Shown one piece after another: positions 28,370 through 36,837 of a stretch of 64,000 nt of DNA. The notes beneath the pieces are model-generated. The model ran no database searches. It worked only from the letters and a program-made list of their open reading frames with translations, and was not told the DNA's origin. A program made the translations under genes and the position numbers. This DNA comes from Rhizobium sp. BG4 (GTDB lineage Bacteria; Pseudomonadota; Alphaproteobacteria; Rhizobiales; Rhizobiaceae), in NCBI RefSeq assembly GCF_016864575.1, contig NZ_CP044125.1:1-64000 (forward strand), given 5' to 3'. Position 1 is the first letter of the stretch. Each line of letters begins with the position of its first letter.

Positions 28370-30040
28370 TTACGCAGCTTCGGCGGCAGAGCCGTAAAGC
28401 GCGTCCTTGAACGGCTGCGGCCCGACACGGCGATAGGCTTCGAGGAAGATTTCCGACTGATCCTTGCGGATCTTCAGATAGGTATCGACGATCGTCTCGA
28501 TGGCGTCCGTCACTTTCTCGGGCTCGAAGCCGCGGCCGATGATTTCGCCGATCGAGGTGTGCTCGTCGCCGGAGCCGCCAAGCGTGATCTGATAGAGCTC
28601 GGCACCCTTCTTCTCGACACCAAGCAGACCGATATGGCCGACGTGGTGATGGCCGCAGGCGTTGATGCAGCCGGAGATCTTGATCTTCAGCTCGCCGATT
28701 TCGGCCTGGCGCTCGGGATTGCCGAAGCGGCGGGAGATTTCCTGGGCCACCGGGATCGAGCGCGCATTGGCGAGAGCACAGTAGTCCAGGCCCGGACAGG
28801 CGATGATATCGGTGATCAGCCCGGCATTGGCTTCGGCGAGATCGATCGCCACGAGGCCACGATAGACGGCTTCGAGATCGGCCAGCGCCACATGCGGCAG
28901 GATCAGGTTCTGTTCGTGGCTGACGCGGATTTCGTCGAAAGCATATTCCTCGGCGATATCGGCGATCGCATCCATCTGGCTGTCGGAGGCGTCGCCGGGA
29001 ATGCCGCCGATCGGCTTCAAAGAGATCGTCACCATGCCGTAGTCGGGGTTCTTGTGCGGCTGCACGTTCTGCTGGACCCAGCGGGCGAAAGCCGGATCGG
29101 CCTTCTTCCAGCGGGCGAGGTTTTCCCAGCCTTCGGCGCGCTGCGGCAGGGCCGGAGGCGCGAAATAGGCGGTGATCGCCTCGACGTCCTGTTCCGGCAG
29201 CTTCAACTCGGTGTCCTTCAACTGCGCGAACTCGACCTCGACCTGGCGGGCGAGCTCTTCGGCGCCGGTCTCATGAACGAGGATCTTGATGCGGGCCTTG
29301 TACTTGTTGTCGCGGCGGCCGTGCAGATTGTACACGCGCATGACGGCGGTCGTGTAGGACAAGAGGTCCTCTTCCGGCAGGAAGTCGCGGATCAGCTTGG
29401 CGACCATCGGCGTGCGGCCCTGGCCACCGCCGACGTAAACGGCAAAGCCGATCTCGCCCTTGTCGTTCTTCTTCAGATGCAGGCCGATATCATGGACCTG
29501 GATTGCGGCGCGGTCACGCTCGGCACCGGTGACGGCGATCTTGAACTTGCGCGGCAGGAACGAGAATTCGGGGTGGACAGACGACCACTGACGCAGGATT
29601 TCCGCATAAGGCCGGGGATCAGCGACTTCATCGGCGGCGGCGCCGGCGAAATGGTCTGCCGTGACGTTGCGGATGCAGTTACCGGAGGTCTGCAGCGCGT
29701 GCATTTCGACAGTTGCCAGTTCGGACAGAACAGCCGGCATGTCCGAGAGCTTCGGCCAGTTGAACTGCAGGTTCTGGCGGGTGGTGAAGTGGCCATAGCC
29801 GCGGTCATAGGTGCGGGCAACATGGGCCAGCATGCGCATCTGTTTTGAGCTCAGCGTGCCATAGGGAATGGCAATGCGCAGCATGTAGGCATGCAGCTGC
29901 AGGTAAACGCCGTTCATCAGGCGCAGCGGCTTGAAGGCATCTTCGGAAAGCTCGCCGGCGAGACGGCGTTGGACCTGATCGCTGAACTGCGCAACGCGCT
30001 CGGCGACAAAGGCGTGGTCAAATTCGTCGTAACGGTACAT
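28370..30040 (-). CDS. cysI: Ferredoxin-type nitrite/sulfite reductase hemoprotein CysI
   Basis: This 556-residue siroheme and 4Fe-4S enzyme reduces sulfite to sulfide for cysteine synthesis. It has two ferredoxin-like half domains, the siroheme-contact text HFTTRQNLQFNW and RVSHEQNLILPHV, and the cluster ligands CPGLDYC and CINACGHHHVGHIG. Its size and gene context fit sulfite rather than nitrite reduction, since cysG and DUF934 flank it. It lies eight bases after DUF2849 and ten before DUF934, in one operon. Electrons may come from ferredoxin through an Fpr-type enzyme (inference). Confidence 0.92.
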   Translation of the reverse strand: MYRYDEFDHAFVAERVAQFSDQVQRRLAGELSEDAFKPLRLMNGVYLQLHAYMLRIAIPYGTLSSKQMRMLAHVARTYDRGYGHFTTRQNLQFNWPKLSDMPAVLSELATVEMHALQTSGNCIRNVTADHFAGAAADEVADPRPYAEILRQWSSVHPEFSFLPRKFKIAVTGAERDRAAIQVHDIGLHLKKNDKGEIGFAVYVGGGQGRTPMVAKLIRDFLPEEDLLSYTTAVMRVYNLHGRRDNKYKARIKILVHETGAEELARQVEVEFAQLKDTELKLPEQDVEAITAYFAPPALPQRAEGWENLARWKKADPAFARWVQQNVQPHKNPDYGMVTISLKPIGGIPGDASDSQMDAIADIAEEYAFDEIRVSHEQNLILPHVALADLEAVYRGLVAIDLAEANAGLITDIIACPGLDYCALANARSIPVAQEISRRFGNPERQAEIGELKIKISGCINACGHHHVGHIGLLGVEKKGAELYQITLGGSGDEHTSIGEIIGRGFEPEKVTDAIETIVDTYLKIRKDQSEIFLEAYRRVGPQPFKDALYGSAAEAA

Positions 30041-30048
30041 CAGCTTCC

Positions 30049-30363
30049 TCAGACATCAATGAACTTGGGATCGGCAATCGCATATCCCGGAGCATATTCC
30101 ATGGTCGGGCCTTGCGCGCGAATGCGCTCACGCAGGCGCAGCGGCCACAATACGCCGTTGGTTTCCTGAACCTCGATGACATTGACGTCAACGACCTTGT
30201 TGTCGGCATAGGCTTTCTTGCCGATGTCCTCGAGTGCGGCGACCGCTTCCGCATGGCGGGCGACCAGCGCATCCTGCAACGAGGTGACCCACGCGCCATT
30301 GGCGTCGAGCCAGACGGCAATGCCGTCCGTCAACCGGTTGGCGGTCAGTACCTTGTCTACCAT
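30049..30363 (-). CDS. DUF2849 small protein of the sulfite reductase operon
   Basis: This 104-residue protein begins MVDKVLTANRLTDGIAVWLD and contains KKAYADNKVVDVNVIEVQET and GVLWPLRLRERIRAQGPTME, all DUF2849. The family almost always lies between cysG and cysI in alphaproteobacteria, as here. It starts two bases after the cysG stop. It may be a small subunit or assembly helper of the sulfite reductase; nothing catalytic is visible. Confidence 0.85.
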   Translation of the reverse strand: MVDKVLTANRLTDGIAVWLDANGAWVTSLQDALVARHAEAVAALEDIGKKAYADNKVVDVNVIEVQETNGVLWPLRLRERIRAQGPTMEYAPGYAIADPKFIDV

Positions 30364-30365
30364 AT

Positions 30366-31802
30366 TCAGCTCCTTGCAAGTTCCGGCACGCTCGCCTCCC
30401 GGCGACCCAGCGGCTCGGACAGTTCGAAATTGGCGCCTGCCACTGCATCGCCGATAATGACCATGACGGGGCCCGTCAATTCGTCACGATGCTGCAGGTC
30501 GGGAAGATCGCGCAGAATGCCATGCATGAGACGGCGCTCGGCGCGGCTGGCATTCTCGATGACGGCAACCGTCGTCTCGGCGGGAATGCCCGCAGCCATC
30601 AGACGCTCGGCAACCGAGGCCGCGACGGTGCGGCCCATATAGACGGCGATGGTGGCACCCGAGACGGCGAGGCTCGCCCAATCCGGCAGCACGTCGCCGG
30701 TCAAGTCGTGGCCCGTCGTGAAGACCAGCGACGAGGCGACGCCGCGCAGCGTCAGTGGCAGTTCGAAATCGGCAGCGGCGGCGAAGGCGGAGGTGATGCC
30801 AGGCACCACTTCATAGGCGATACCGGCGGCGCGGAGAGCCGCCATCTCTTCCCCTGCCCGGCCATAGACCAGCGGATCACCGGACTTCAGGCGCACGACG
30901 CGCTTGCCTTCACGGCCAAGCTGGACGAGCAGATCGTTGATCTCTTCCTGAGACTTGGAATGGCAGCCTTTGCGCTTGCCGACCGAAATACGTTCGGCAT
31001 CGCGGCGGCCCATGTCGACGATCGCCTGCGGCACGAGTGCGTCGAAGACGAGCACATCGGCTTCCATCATGACGCGCTGCGCACGCAGCGTCAGCAGGTC
31101 TTCGGCACCGGGGCCGGCGCCGACAAGCCAGATACGGCCCTTCGCCTTGCCCGTTTCCTGCAGCAGCGCCTGTGCGGCGCGCTCGGCTTCCGGCAGATTG
31201 CCATTGGCCACGGCATCGGCGACGGGACCGGAGAAGAAGCCGCGCCAGAAGACACGGCGGGAAACGCCGCGCGGAATGAGGTGCTCGACCATCTTGCGGT
31301 AGCTGGTCGCCAAGGTCGCGAGGCGCCCAAGCGAGGGCGCGAGCAGCTGGTCGATCTGCGCGCGGATCATCTGGGCCAGGACCGGACCGGCGCCTTCCGT
31401 TCCGATCGCGACAGCGACGGGCGCGCGATTGACGAGCGCCGGCGTGAAGAAATCGCAGTAATCAGGCTGGTCGACAGCATTGGCCGGGATTTTTGCCGCG
31501 CGGGCTGCATCAACGATGGCGCGGTCGACGGCAGCCTCACCGGTCGCAGCGAAGACAAGCACCGCGCCCTCGACCTGTTCGGCAGCGAAGGATGCGCGGA
31601 CGGTCTCGATGCGATTGGCGATCAGGAAGGCGTGGTAGCTGGCTTCCGGATGATCGGTATAGGCAACCACGCGCGCTTGCGTATTCAGCAGCAGGCGCGC
31701 CTTCGCATAGGCCTCGTCTCCGTTGCCGAAGACGGCTGCGATCCGCCCTTCCACACGGAAGAAGGCGGGGAAAACCGATAGCTGTTCGCTCTTGGAAGGC
31801 AT
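30366..31802 (-). CDS. cysG: Siroheme synthase CysG
   Basis: CysG makes siroheme for CysI in three steps. The N-terminal half (about residues 1 to 210) is precorrin-2 dehydrogenase and ferrochelatase, with the NAD fold AVFGNGDEAYAKARLLLN and the text AVDQPDYCDFFTPALVNR. The C-terminal half is uroporphyrinogen III methyltransferase, with IWLVGAGPGAEDLLTLRA, RLKSGDPLVYGRAGEE and EVVPGITSAFAAAA. The ATG at 31802 (MPSKSEQLS) has GTGGA six bases upstream, while an ATG at 31808 has none. It is first in the operon cysG-DUF2849-cysI-DUF934. Confidence 0.92.
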   Translation of the reverse strand: MPSKSEQLSVFPAFFRVEGRIAAVFGNGDEAYAKARLLLNTQARVVAYTDHPEASYHAFLIANRIETVRASFAAEQVEGAVLVFAATGEAAVDRAIVDAARAAKIPANAVDQPDYCDFFTPALVNRAPVAVAIGTEGAGPVLAQMIRAQIDQLLAPSLGRLATLATSYRKMVEHLIPRGVSRRVFWRGFFSGPVADAVANGNLPEAERAAQALLQETGKAKGRIWLVGAGPGAEDLLTLRAQRVMMEADVLVFDALVPQAIVDMGRRDAERISVGKRKGCHSKSQEEINDLLVQLGREGKRVVRLKSGDPLVYGRAGEEMAALRAAGIAYEVVPGITSAFAAAADFELPLTLRGVASSLVFTTGHDLTGDVLPDWASLAVSGATIAVYMGRTVAASVAERLMAAGIPAETTVAVIENASRAERRLMHGILRDLPDLQHRDELTGPVMVIIGDAVAGANFELSEPLGRREASVPELARS

Positions 31803-31876
31803 TATCATTCCACTTCGAAGTTGCGCCAATATGCCTTTAACCGGCAAGGCGTTGAAGAAACAGAAATTCGAAAGCC

Positions 31877-31891
31877 TACGCGGTCCGCGTA
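31877..31891. promoter_or_regulatory. Palindrome upstream of cysG, candidate operator
   Basis: TACGCGG at 31877-31883 and CCGCGTA at 31885-31891 form a perfect 7-bp inverted repeat around one base. It sits about 75 bases before cysG in the 249-base gap shared with the divergent deaminase gene. The tight symmetry suggests a dimeric regulator site. Confidence 0.35.
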
Positions 31892-32051
31892 ATCTTTTGC
31901 CTGCATGCCACTGATTTGAGAAAAGTCGCCCGAGCGACGCCGTTGTCGCTGCAGTGCAATGTAAAGCCTGTGATCAAAAACGTCCATCGGGCAATTCGGC
32001 ATTTTTCTTCTTGCCCGGGCGGGATAGACTTGCTGCGACAAGGAGAAAGCC

Positions 32052-32639
32052 ATGGCTTCCAAGACGATTGCTCCACGCCTGCTCGAGGTGATGGAGCGCG
32101 ATATCCTGCCGATGACCGAGCGCGGCGTTTCTGCCGGCAACAAGGTGTTCGGCGCGGCAATCCTGCGCAAGTCCGACCTCTCGCTGGTGGTCGCAGAGAC
32201 CAACAACGAGCTCGAAAATCCGCTCTGGCACGGCGAAGTGCACACGCTGAAGCGCTTCTACGAACTCGGCGAGAAACCGGCGACCAAGGACCTGATCTTC
32301 CTGTCGACTCACGAACCCTGCACCATGTGCATGTCGGCAATCACCTGGGCGGGTTTCGATAACTTCTATTATTTCTTCAGCCACGAAGATTCCCGCGACA
32401 GCTTCGCCATTCCGCACGACCTAAAGATCCTCAAGGAAGTCTTCGGCCTCGAGCCCGGCGGATACCGCCGCAGCAACGCTTTCTGGAACAGCTTTGCGAT
32501 CGCTGATCTCGTCGAGACCGAGGCGGATACGCTGAAGAGCGAGCTGAACGCGCAGACCGCCCGCATCAAGTCCCGCTACGACGCTCTCTCCGGCGCCTAT
32601 CAGGCCTCCAAGAGCGATAACGACATCCCCCTGAATTGA
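32052..32639 (+). CDS. Zinc-dependent nucleoside/nucleobase deaminase-like protein
   Basis: This 195-residue protein is of the cytidine deaminase-like superfamily. The zinc motif is HGEVHTLKRF (H-x-E, with Gly in place of the common Ala), and the second motif is EPCTMCMSAITWAG (PCxxC). A C-terminal extension of about 60 residues with FWNSFAIADLVETEAD is beyond the core and is not seen in TadA. The substrate is unclear: free nucleobase, nucleoside or a damaged nucleotide are all possible. SD AGGAG precedes the ATG at 32052. mazG follows after six bases. Confidence 0.8.
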   Translation: MASKTIAPRLLEVMERDILPMTERGVSAGNKVFGAAILRKSDLSLVVAETNNELENPLWHGEVHTLKRFYELGEKPATKDLIFLSTHEPCTMCMSAITWAGFDNFYYFFSHEDSRDSFAIPHDLKILKEVFGLEPGGYRRSNAFWNSFAIADLVETEADTLKSELNAQTARIKSRYDALSGAYQASKSDNDIPLN

Positions 32640-32645
32640 GCGATC

Positions 32646-33479
32646 ATGGAAGCCTCCAAAGACATTTCGCGCCTCATCGAGATCATGGCAGCGCTGCGCA
32701 ACCCGGAAACGGGATGCCCCTGGGACATCGTCCAGACCTTCGAGACCATCAAGCCCTATACGATCGAGGAGGCCTATGAGGTTTCCGATGCGATCGAGCG
32801 CAACGATATGGACGATCTCTGTGACGAGCTCGGCGACCTTCTGTTACAGGTGGTCTTTCACGCGCGGATGGCGGAGGAAGCCGGTGAGTTCTCCTTCGGC
32901 GATGTTGTCGAGGCCATCACCCGCAAGATGATCCGCAGGCATCCGCATGTCTTCGCCCGCTCCGATGCCGATACGCCCGATCGCGTGAAGAAGCAGTGGG
33001 ACGAGATCAAGCAGGCGGAAAAGCGCGAGCGTGCCGAGCGGCGCGCCAGGCGCGGGGCGACCGAGGACTCCACGGCCGGGTTTCTGGGCTCTGTGCAGCG
33101 CAGCTTTCCAGCCCTGACGGAGGCGCTGAAGCTGCAGGAACGTGCCGCCAAAGTCGGCTTCGACTGGTCGGCACCCGAGCCGATCCTCGACAAGATCGAG
33201 GAAGAGATCGGCGAACTGCGCGAGGCACTGGCGCATGGCGACCGGGCCAAGGTCAGCGACGAGCTCGGCGATCTCATCTTCGCCGTCGTCAATATCGGCC
33301 GCCATGTCGATGCCGATCCGGAGCAATCCCTGCGCGGAACGAACACGAAATTCAGGCGCCGTTTCAATCATATAGAAACCATTCTTGAGAAAGAAGGCGA
33401 AACGTTGGAGGCCGCAAGCCTGGAGCGGATGGAAGAGATCTGGCAGGCGGCGAAAGCCATCGAACGGCAACTCGGCTGA
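32646..33479 (+). CDS. mazG: Nucleoside triphosphate pyrophosphohydrolase MazG
   Basis: MazG hydrolyses non-canonical or excess NTPs to NMP and PPi. The 277-residue protein has two MazG domains. The first has CPWDIVQTFETIKPYTIEEA and LCDELGDLLLQVVFHARMAE; the second has ILDKIEEEIGELREALAHGD and VSDELGDLIFAVVNIGRHVD. The metal-binding EExxE and DE motifs are present in both. It lies six bases after the deaminase and six before the FAD monooxygenase, so the three are likely one operon. Confidence 0.92.
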   Translation: MEASKDISRLIEIMAALRNPETGCPWDIVQTFETIKPYTIEEAYEVSDAIERNDMDDLCDELGDLLLQVVFHARMAEEAGEFSFGDVVEAITRKMIRRHPHVFARSDADTPDRVKKQWDEIKQAEKRERAERRARRGATEDSTAGFLGSVQRSFPALTEALKLQERAAKVGFDWSAPEPILDKIEEEIGELREALAHGDRAKVSDELGDLIFAVVNIGRHVDADPEQSLRGTNTKFRRRFNHIETILEKEGETLEAASLERMEEIWQAAKAIERQLG

Positions 33480-33485
33480 CCCGCC

Positions 33486-34715
33486 ATGAAGCTCTCCGGC
33501 CTTGAGATCGCGATTGCAGGTGCCGGTATCGGTGGATTGTCACTGGCCGCGCTCCTGGCACGCCATGGCGCAAACGTCACCATCTACGACCAGATGGCAG
33601 CACCCCAGCCGGTCGGGTCCGGCTTCGTGCTGCAGCCGACGGGAGCCGCGGTTCTCGCGGCGATGGGGCTGCTTGACCAGGTCGAGCAGCGCGGCGCGCG
33701 GATCCGGCGGATGCATGGCAGGCTCTCGGCGACGGGCCGCACCGTGCTCGATGTCGGTTATCGCAATGGTGCGTCGGGCATCGCCATCCAGCGAGTGGCA
33801 CTCTTCGACCTGCTGCTCGATGCCGCTGTCGCATCCAGCGTGAGTTTCGAAACGGCTTCGCGGGTGACGGCGTTCGAACCGGGCGCAAGGCCGCGGCTGA
33901 AGCTCGGCAATGGCAAAGCATCCGCCGCTTCCGATCTCGTCATCGATGCGATGGGGGCCAGCTCGCCGATCGGCTACAAGTCCTCGACCGAGCTCGATTA
34001 CGGCGCGCTCTGGGCCACCGTTCCCTGGGATGCATCGGGCGTCTTCCATTCCGACGAGCTGGAGCAGCGCTATCACCGGGCAAGCCAGATGGCAGGCGTG
34101 CTGCCTGTCGGCACGGCCAAGGATGGCGCCGCACCGATGGCGACCTTCTTCTGGAGCATCCGCAACAAGGATGTGGCGGCCTGGCGCGACGCCGGGCGCG
34201 AGGCGTGGATCGAAGCGGTCCATCGCTTCTGGCCGGAGGCTGCCCATTTCGCCGCATCGGCCGAGCCGGTTCATGCACGCTACCGGCATCATACGCGCGT
34301 CCCGGTCGCCGGGCAGAATGTGGTAAAGATCGGCGACGCGTGGCATGCGACGAGCCCGCAGCTCGGCCAGGGTGCCAATATGGCCCTGCTCGACGCCGCC
34401 TCGCTCTGCACGGCGTTGATCCGCGAGGCAACGGTCGGCGATGCCATTTCACGGCATCTGCGCCAGCGCCAGATCCATATCCGCTTCTACCAGCTGCTGA
34501 GCCGCGTGCTGACGCCGTTCTATCAGTCGGATAGCAAGATCCTGCCGATGAGCCGCGACCTGATGATCGGCCCGGCGACGAAACTGCCGTTTCTGCGCAG
34601 CCTGATCACGACGCTGGTGACCGGCGAGCTGCTCGATCCTGTCGGGCGGAGTGGTCTGGAATGGCTAGCTTCCGATAAAGAGCCTGCAGCAAGAGATCAG
34701 ACGGCGCTGGTATAG
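33486..34715 (+). CDS. FAD-dependent monooxygenase
   Basis: This 409-residue enzyme is of the PHBH/UbiH-like flavoprotein group. FAD-binding text is IAIAGAGIGGLSLAALLARHG, the DG-type motif is DLVIDAMGASSPIGY, and the second FAD motif is NVVKIGDAWHATSPQLGQGA. The usual GD(A)AHxxxPxxGQG appears as GDAWHATSPQLGQG, with Trp in place of Ala. Substrate unknown. It closes the deaminase-mazG group and overlaps the next gene, which is convergent, by 19 bases. Confidence 0.85.
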   Translation: MKLSGLEIAIAGAGIGGLSLAALLARHGANVTIYDQMAAPQPVGSGFVLQPTGAAVLAAMGLLDQVEQRGARIRRMHGRLSATGRTVLDVGYRNGASGIAIQRVALFDLLLDAAVASSVSFETASRVTAFEPGARPRLKLGNGKASAASDLVIDAMGASSPIGYKSSTELDYGALWATVPWDASGVFHSDELEQRYHRASQMAGVLPVGTAKDGAAPMATFFWSIRNKDVAAWRDAGREAWIEAVHRFWPEAAHFAASAEPVHARYRHHTRVPVAGQNVVKIGDAWHATSPQLGQGANMALLDAASLCTALIREATVGDAISRHLRQRQIHIRFYQLLSRVLTPFYQSDSKILPMSRDLMIGPATKLPFLRSLITTLVTGELLDPVGRSGLEWLASDKEPAARDQTALV

Positions 34716-35031
34716 CCGAGCGCCGAGAACTGCTGCTGGAACCACCAGTAGCCCGCCAACGTCAGCAGTGCGACGATCGCGAAGAGCACCCAGCCGGTGA
34801 CCGTCAGCTTCTTTCGGCGGCATTGCGATAGTTCAGGCCTGCGCCGGCGAACAGAAAGCCCAATCCGAAGACCAGGCAGGCGGGCACCGCGAGGAAGGCT
34901 CTCAGCTGATAATGGACCTCGGGAACACCGGCCTGCGCTTCCTTCAGCGGCTGCAGCAGGAAAAACCAGGCAAGAGCGCATCCGATAGCGATCAGCAACA
35001 GACCGCCTGCCCGAGCCTTGATACCAGCCAT
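34697..35031 (-). CDS. Small membrane protein with three helices, one frame break
   Basis: This protein of about 111 residues has three hydrophobic helices. It begins MAGIKARAGGLLLIAIGCAL (ATG at 35031); the second helix is FLAVPACLVFGLGFLFAGAG and the third VTGWVLFAIVALLTLAGYWW. The frame breaks near 34810, where AERS-stop should read AER-K-LTVTGW; one added base joins both parts. Function unknown. It is 44 bases past hflX on the same strand. Confidence 0.65.
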
Positions 35032-35075
35032 GCCGTCCCTTCCAATGATCTGATGCAGTGCGAGATTGCGAGCGC

Positions 35076-36407
35076 TCAGCGCTCCCAATCTTCCTTCGCC
35101 GTCTTCTGCGTGCCGAGCCGGCCTTCGAGTGCCGACGCTTCAGCCTCGGCCATGCGCACATCGAGCGTCACCGAGCCGTCCTCGTTGTCCTCGCGGGCAT
35201 CGACGATGGCGTGCTCATAGATCCACGACAGCAGCGCCAGTTTCGAAACCGGCACGGTGATCGAGGTCTCCGTCATGACGCCGGAAAGGCGGCGGCTGAT
35301 TTCGTCCATCAGCCGGTCGACGCCCTCGCCGCTGACGGCCGAGACGGCGACGACATTCTCGGCGCCGGATGCCTTCTGGACGATGACATCGTGGGTCTCC
35401 GGCTCCAGCCGGTCGATCTTGTTCCAGACCTCGATGATGCGCTTCTGGCCCTCGGCTTCATCGATGCCGAGGTCGTTCAGGATGCGCAGCACGTCGGCAC
35501 TCTGGGCCGGATTGTCGTCATCAGCCATGTCGCGGACATGCAGGATGAGATCGGCTTCGAGCACCTCTTCCAGGGTTGCGCGGAAAGCGGCCACCAGGTG
35601 GGTCGGCAGGTCGGAGATGAAGCCGACGGTATCGGAGAGAATGACGGTGCGGCCATGCGGCAGCTTCATGCGGCGCAGCGTCGGATCGAGCGTGGCGAAC
35701 AGCATGTCTTCGGCAAGCACGCCGGCGCCGGTGATGCGGTTGAACAGCGTCGATTTGCCGGCGTTGGTATAGCCGACCAGGGCGACGATCGGATGCGGCA
35801 CCTTCTTGCGCTTGGCGCGGTGCAGCTGGCGGGTCCGCACGACCTGCTCCAGCTCGCGCTCCAGCTTGATGATGCGATCCTGCAGCATGCGCCGGTCGGC
35901 TTCGATCTGCGTTTCACCCGGACCACCCATGAATCCGCCACCGCCGCGCTGGCGCTCAAGGTGGGTCCAGCTGCGGACCAGGCGGCCCTTCTGGTAATTC
36001 AGGTGCGCGAGATCGACCTGCAGCGTGCCCTCCTTGGTGGAGGCGCGGCGGCCGAAGATTTCGAGGATAAGGCCCGTGCGGTCGATGACCTTGACGTTCC
36101 ATGCCTTCTCGAGATTGCGCTGCTGAACCGGGGTCAGCGGGTGATCGACGATGACGAGACCCGAATCATGCTCGTCCAGCTTGGCCTTGATCTCTTCGAT
36201 CTTGCCGGTGCCTAGCAGCGTTGCAGGCCGGGGATCATTGATCGGGACGACGGCGCCATAGACGACATCGAGGTCGATCGCTTCGGCGAGGCCGCTTGCT
36301 TCTTCAAGCCGGCTTTCCGGCGAACGTGTCGTGGAGATTGCACCATCGGATGCGGCGCCACGTCCCCGGCCCTGCTTGAGCACGGGCACGACGACGGTCG
36401 CACGCAT
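35076..36407 (-). CDS. hflX: Ribosome-associated GTPase HflX
   Basis: HflX binds 50S and 70S ribosomes and splits stalled ones under stress. The 443-residue protein has the HflX N-terminal domain (VVYGAVVPINDPRPATLLGT, IVDHPLTPVQQRNLEK), then the glycine-rich linker RQRGGGGFMGGPGETQIEAD. The G domain follows with G1 GYTNAGKST, G3 DTVGFI and G4 NKID. It is 77 bases downstream of hfq on the same strand, the conserved hfq-hflX pair. No ATG, GTG or TTG lies in frame between the hfq end and the ATG at 36407. Confidence 0.93.
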   Translation of the reverse strand: MRATVVVPVLKQGRGRGAASDGAISTTRSPESRLEEASGLAEAIDLDVVYGAVVPINDPRPATLLGTGKIEEIKAKLDEHDSGLVIVDHPLTPVQQRNLEKAWNVKVIDRTGLILEIFGRRASTKEGTLQVDLAHLNYQKGRLVRSWTHLERQRGGGGFMGGPGETQIEADRRMLQDRIIKLERELEQVVRTRQLHRAKRKKVPHPIVALVGYTNAGKSTLFNRITGAGVLAEDMLFATLDPTLRRMKLPHGRTVILSDTVGFISDLPTHLVAAFRATLEEVLEADLILHVRDMADDDNPAQSADVLRILNDLGIDEAEGQKRIIEVWNKIDRLEPETHDVIVQKASGAENVVAVSAVSGEGVDRLMDEISRRLSGVMTETSITVPVSKLALLSWIYEHAIVDAREDNEDGSVTLDVRMAEAEASALEGRLGTQKTAKEDWER

Positions 36408-36484
36408 ATCGTCCCGGAGCTTTTCGGCTTCCGGGATGATGGAATCGTTCTTCGTATCGCGTGTCGAAATGACTTCTGATCCTA

Positions 36485-36727
36485 TCAGGAAGCGGCTTCT
36501 TCGCTCTCGAACATCTGCATGGGCTGGCCCGGCATGATCGTCGAGATCGCGTGCTTATACACGAGTTGCGAATGACCGTCACGGCGAAGAAGAACGCAGA
36601 AATTGTCGAAAGACGTGACAACGCCCGTGAGCTTAACGCCGTTAATCAGAAAAATTGTAAGGGAAATCTTTTGCTTGCGAACAGTATTGAGAAATAAGTC
36701 CTGCAGATTCTGAGAACGTTCCGCCAT
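36485..36727 (-). CDS. hfq: RNA chaperone Hfq
   Basis: Hfq is the hexameric Sm-like protein that pairs small RNAs with mRNAs; in rhizobia it also controls nif and fix genes. The 80-residue protein contains Sm1 text [31 protein letters not shown] and Sm2 text [10 protein letters not shown]. Gln at the start of NLQDLFLN and the K-H pair of the proximal RNA site are in place. It has the short C-terminal tail typical of alphaproteobacteria. Confidence 0.97.
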
Positions 36728-36837
36728 CGCGCCGCTTCTTTCTTTATTGCCGGCGTGTTTCAGCCGGTAGAATACTAATCAACCTCTCCAGGCCATCGGC
36801 AGGTAACCCTCACCCCTGCGTCCAGCAAATCTTGGTA

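Noticed and set aside
28289..29848. A 519-codon open frame antisense to cysI
   Set aside because: It follows the third-position GC bias of cysI on the other strand and its protein is Asp/Arg-rich low-complexity text.
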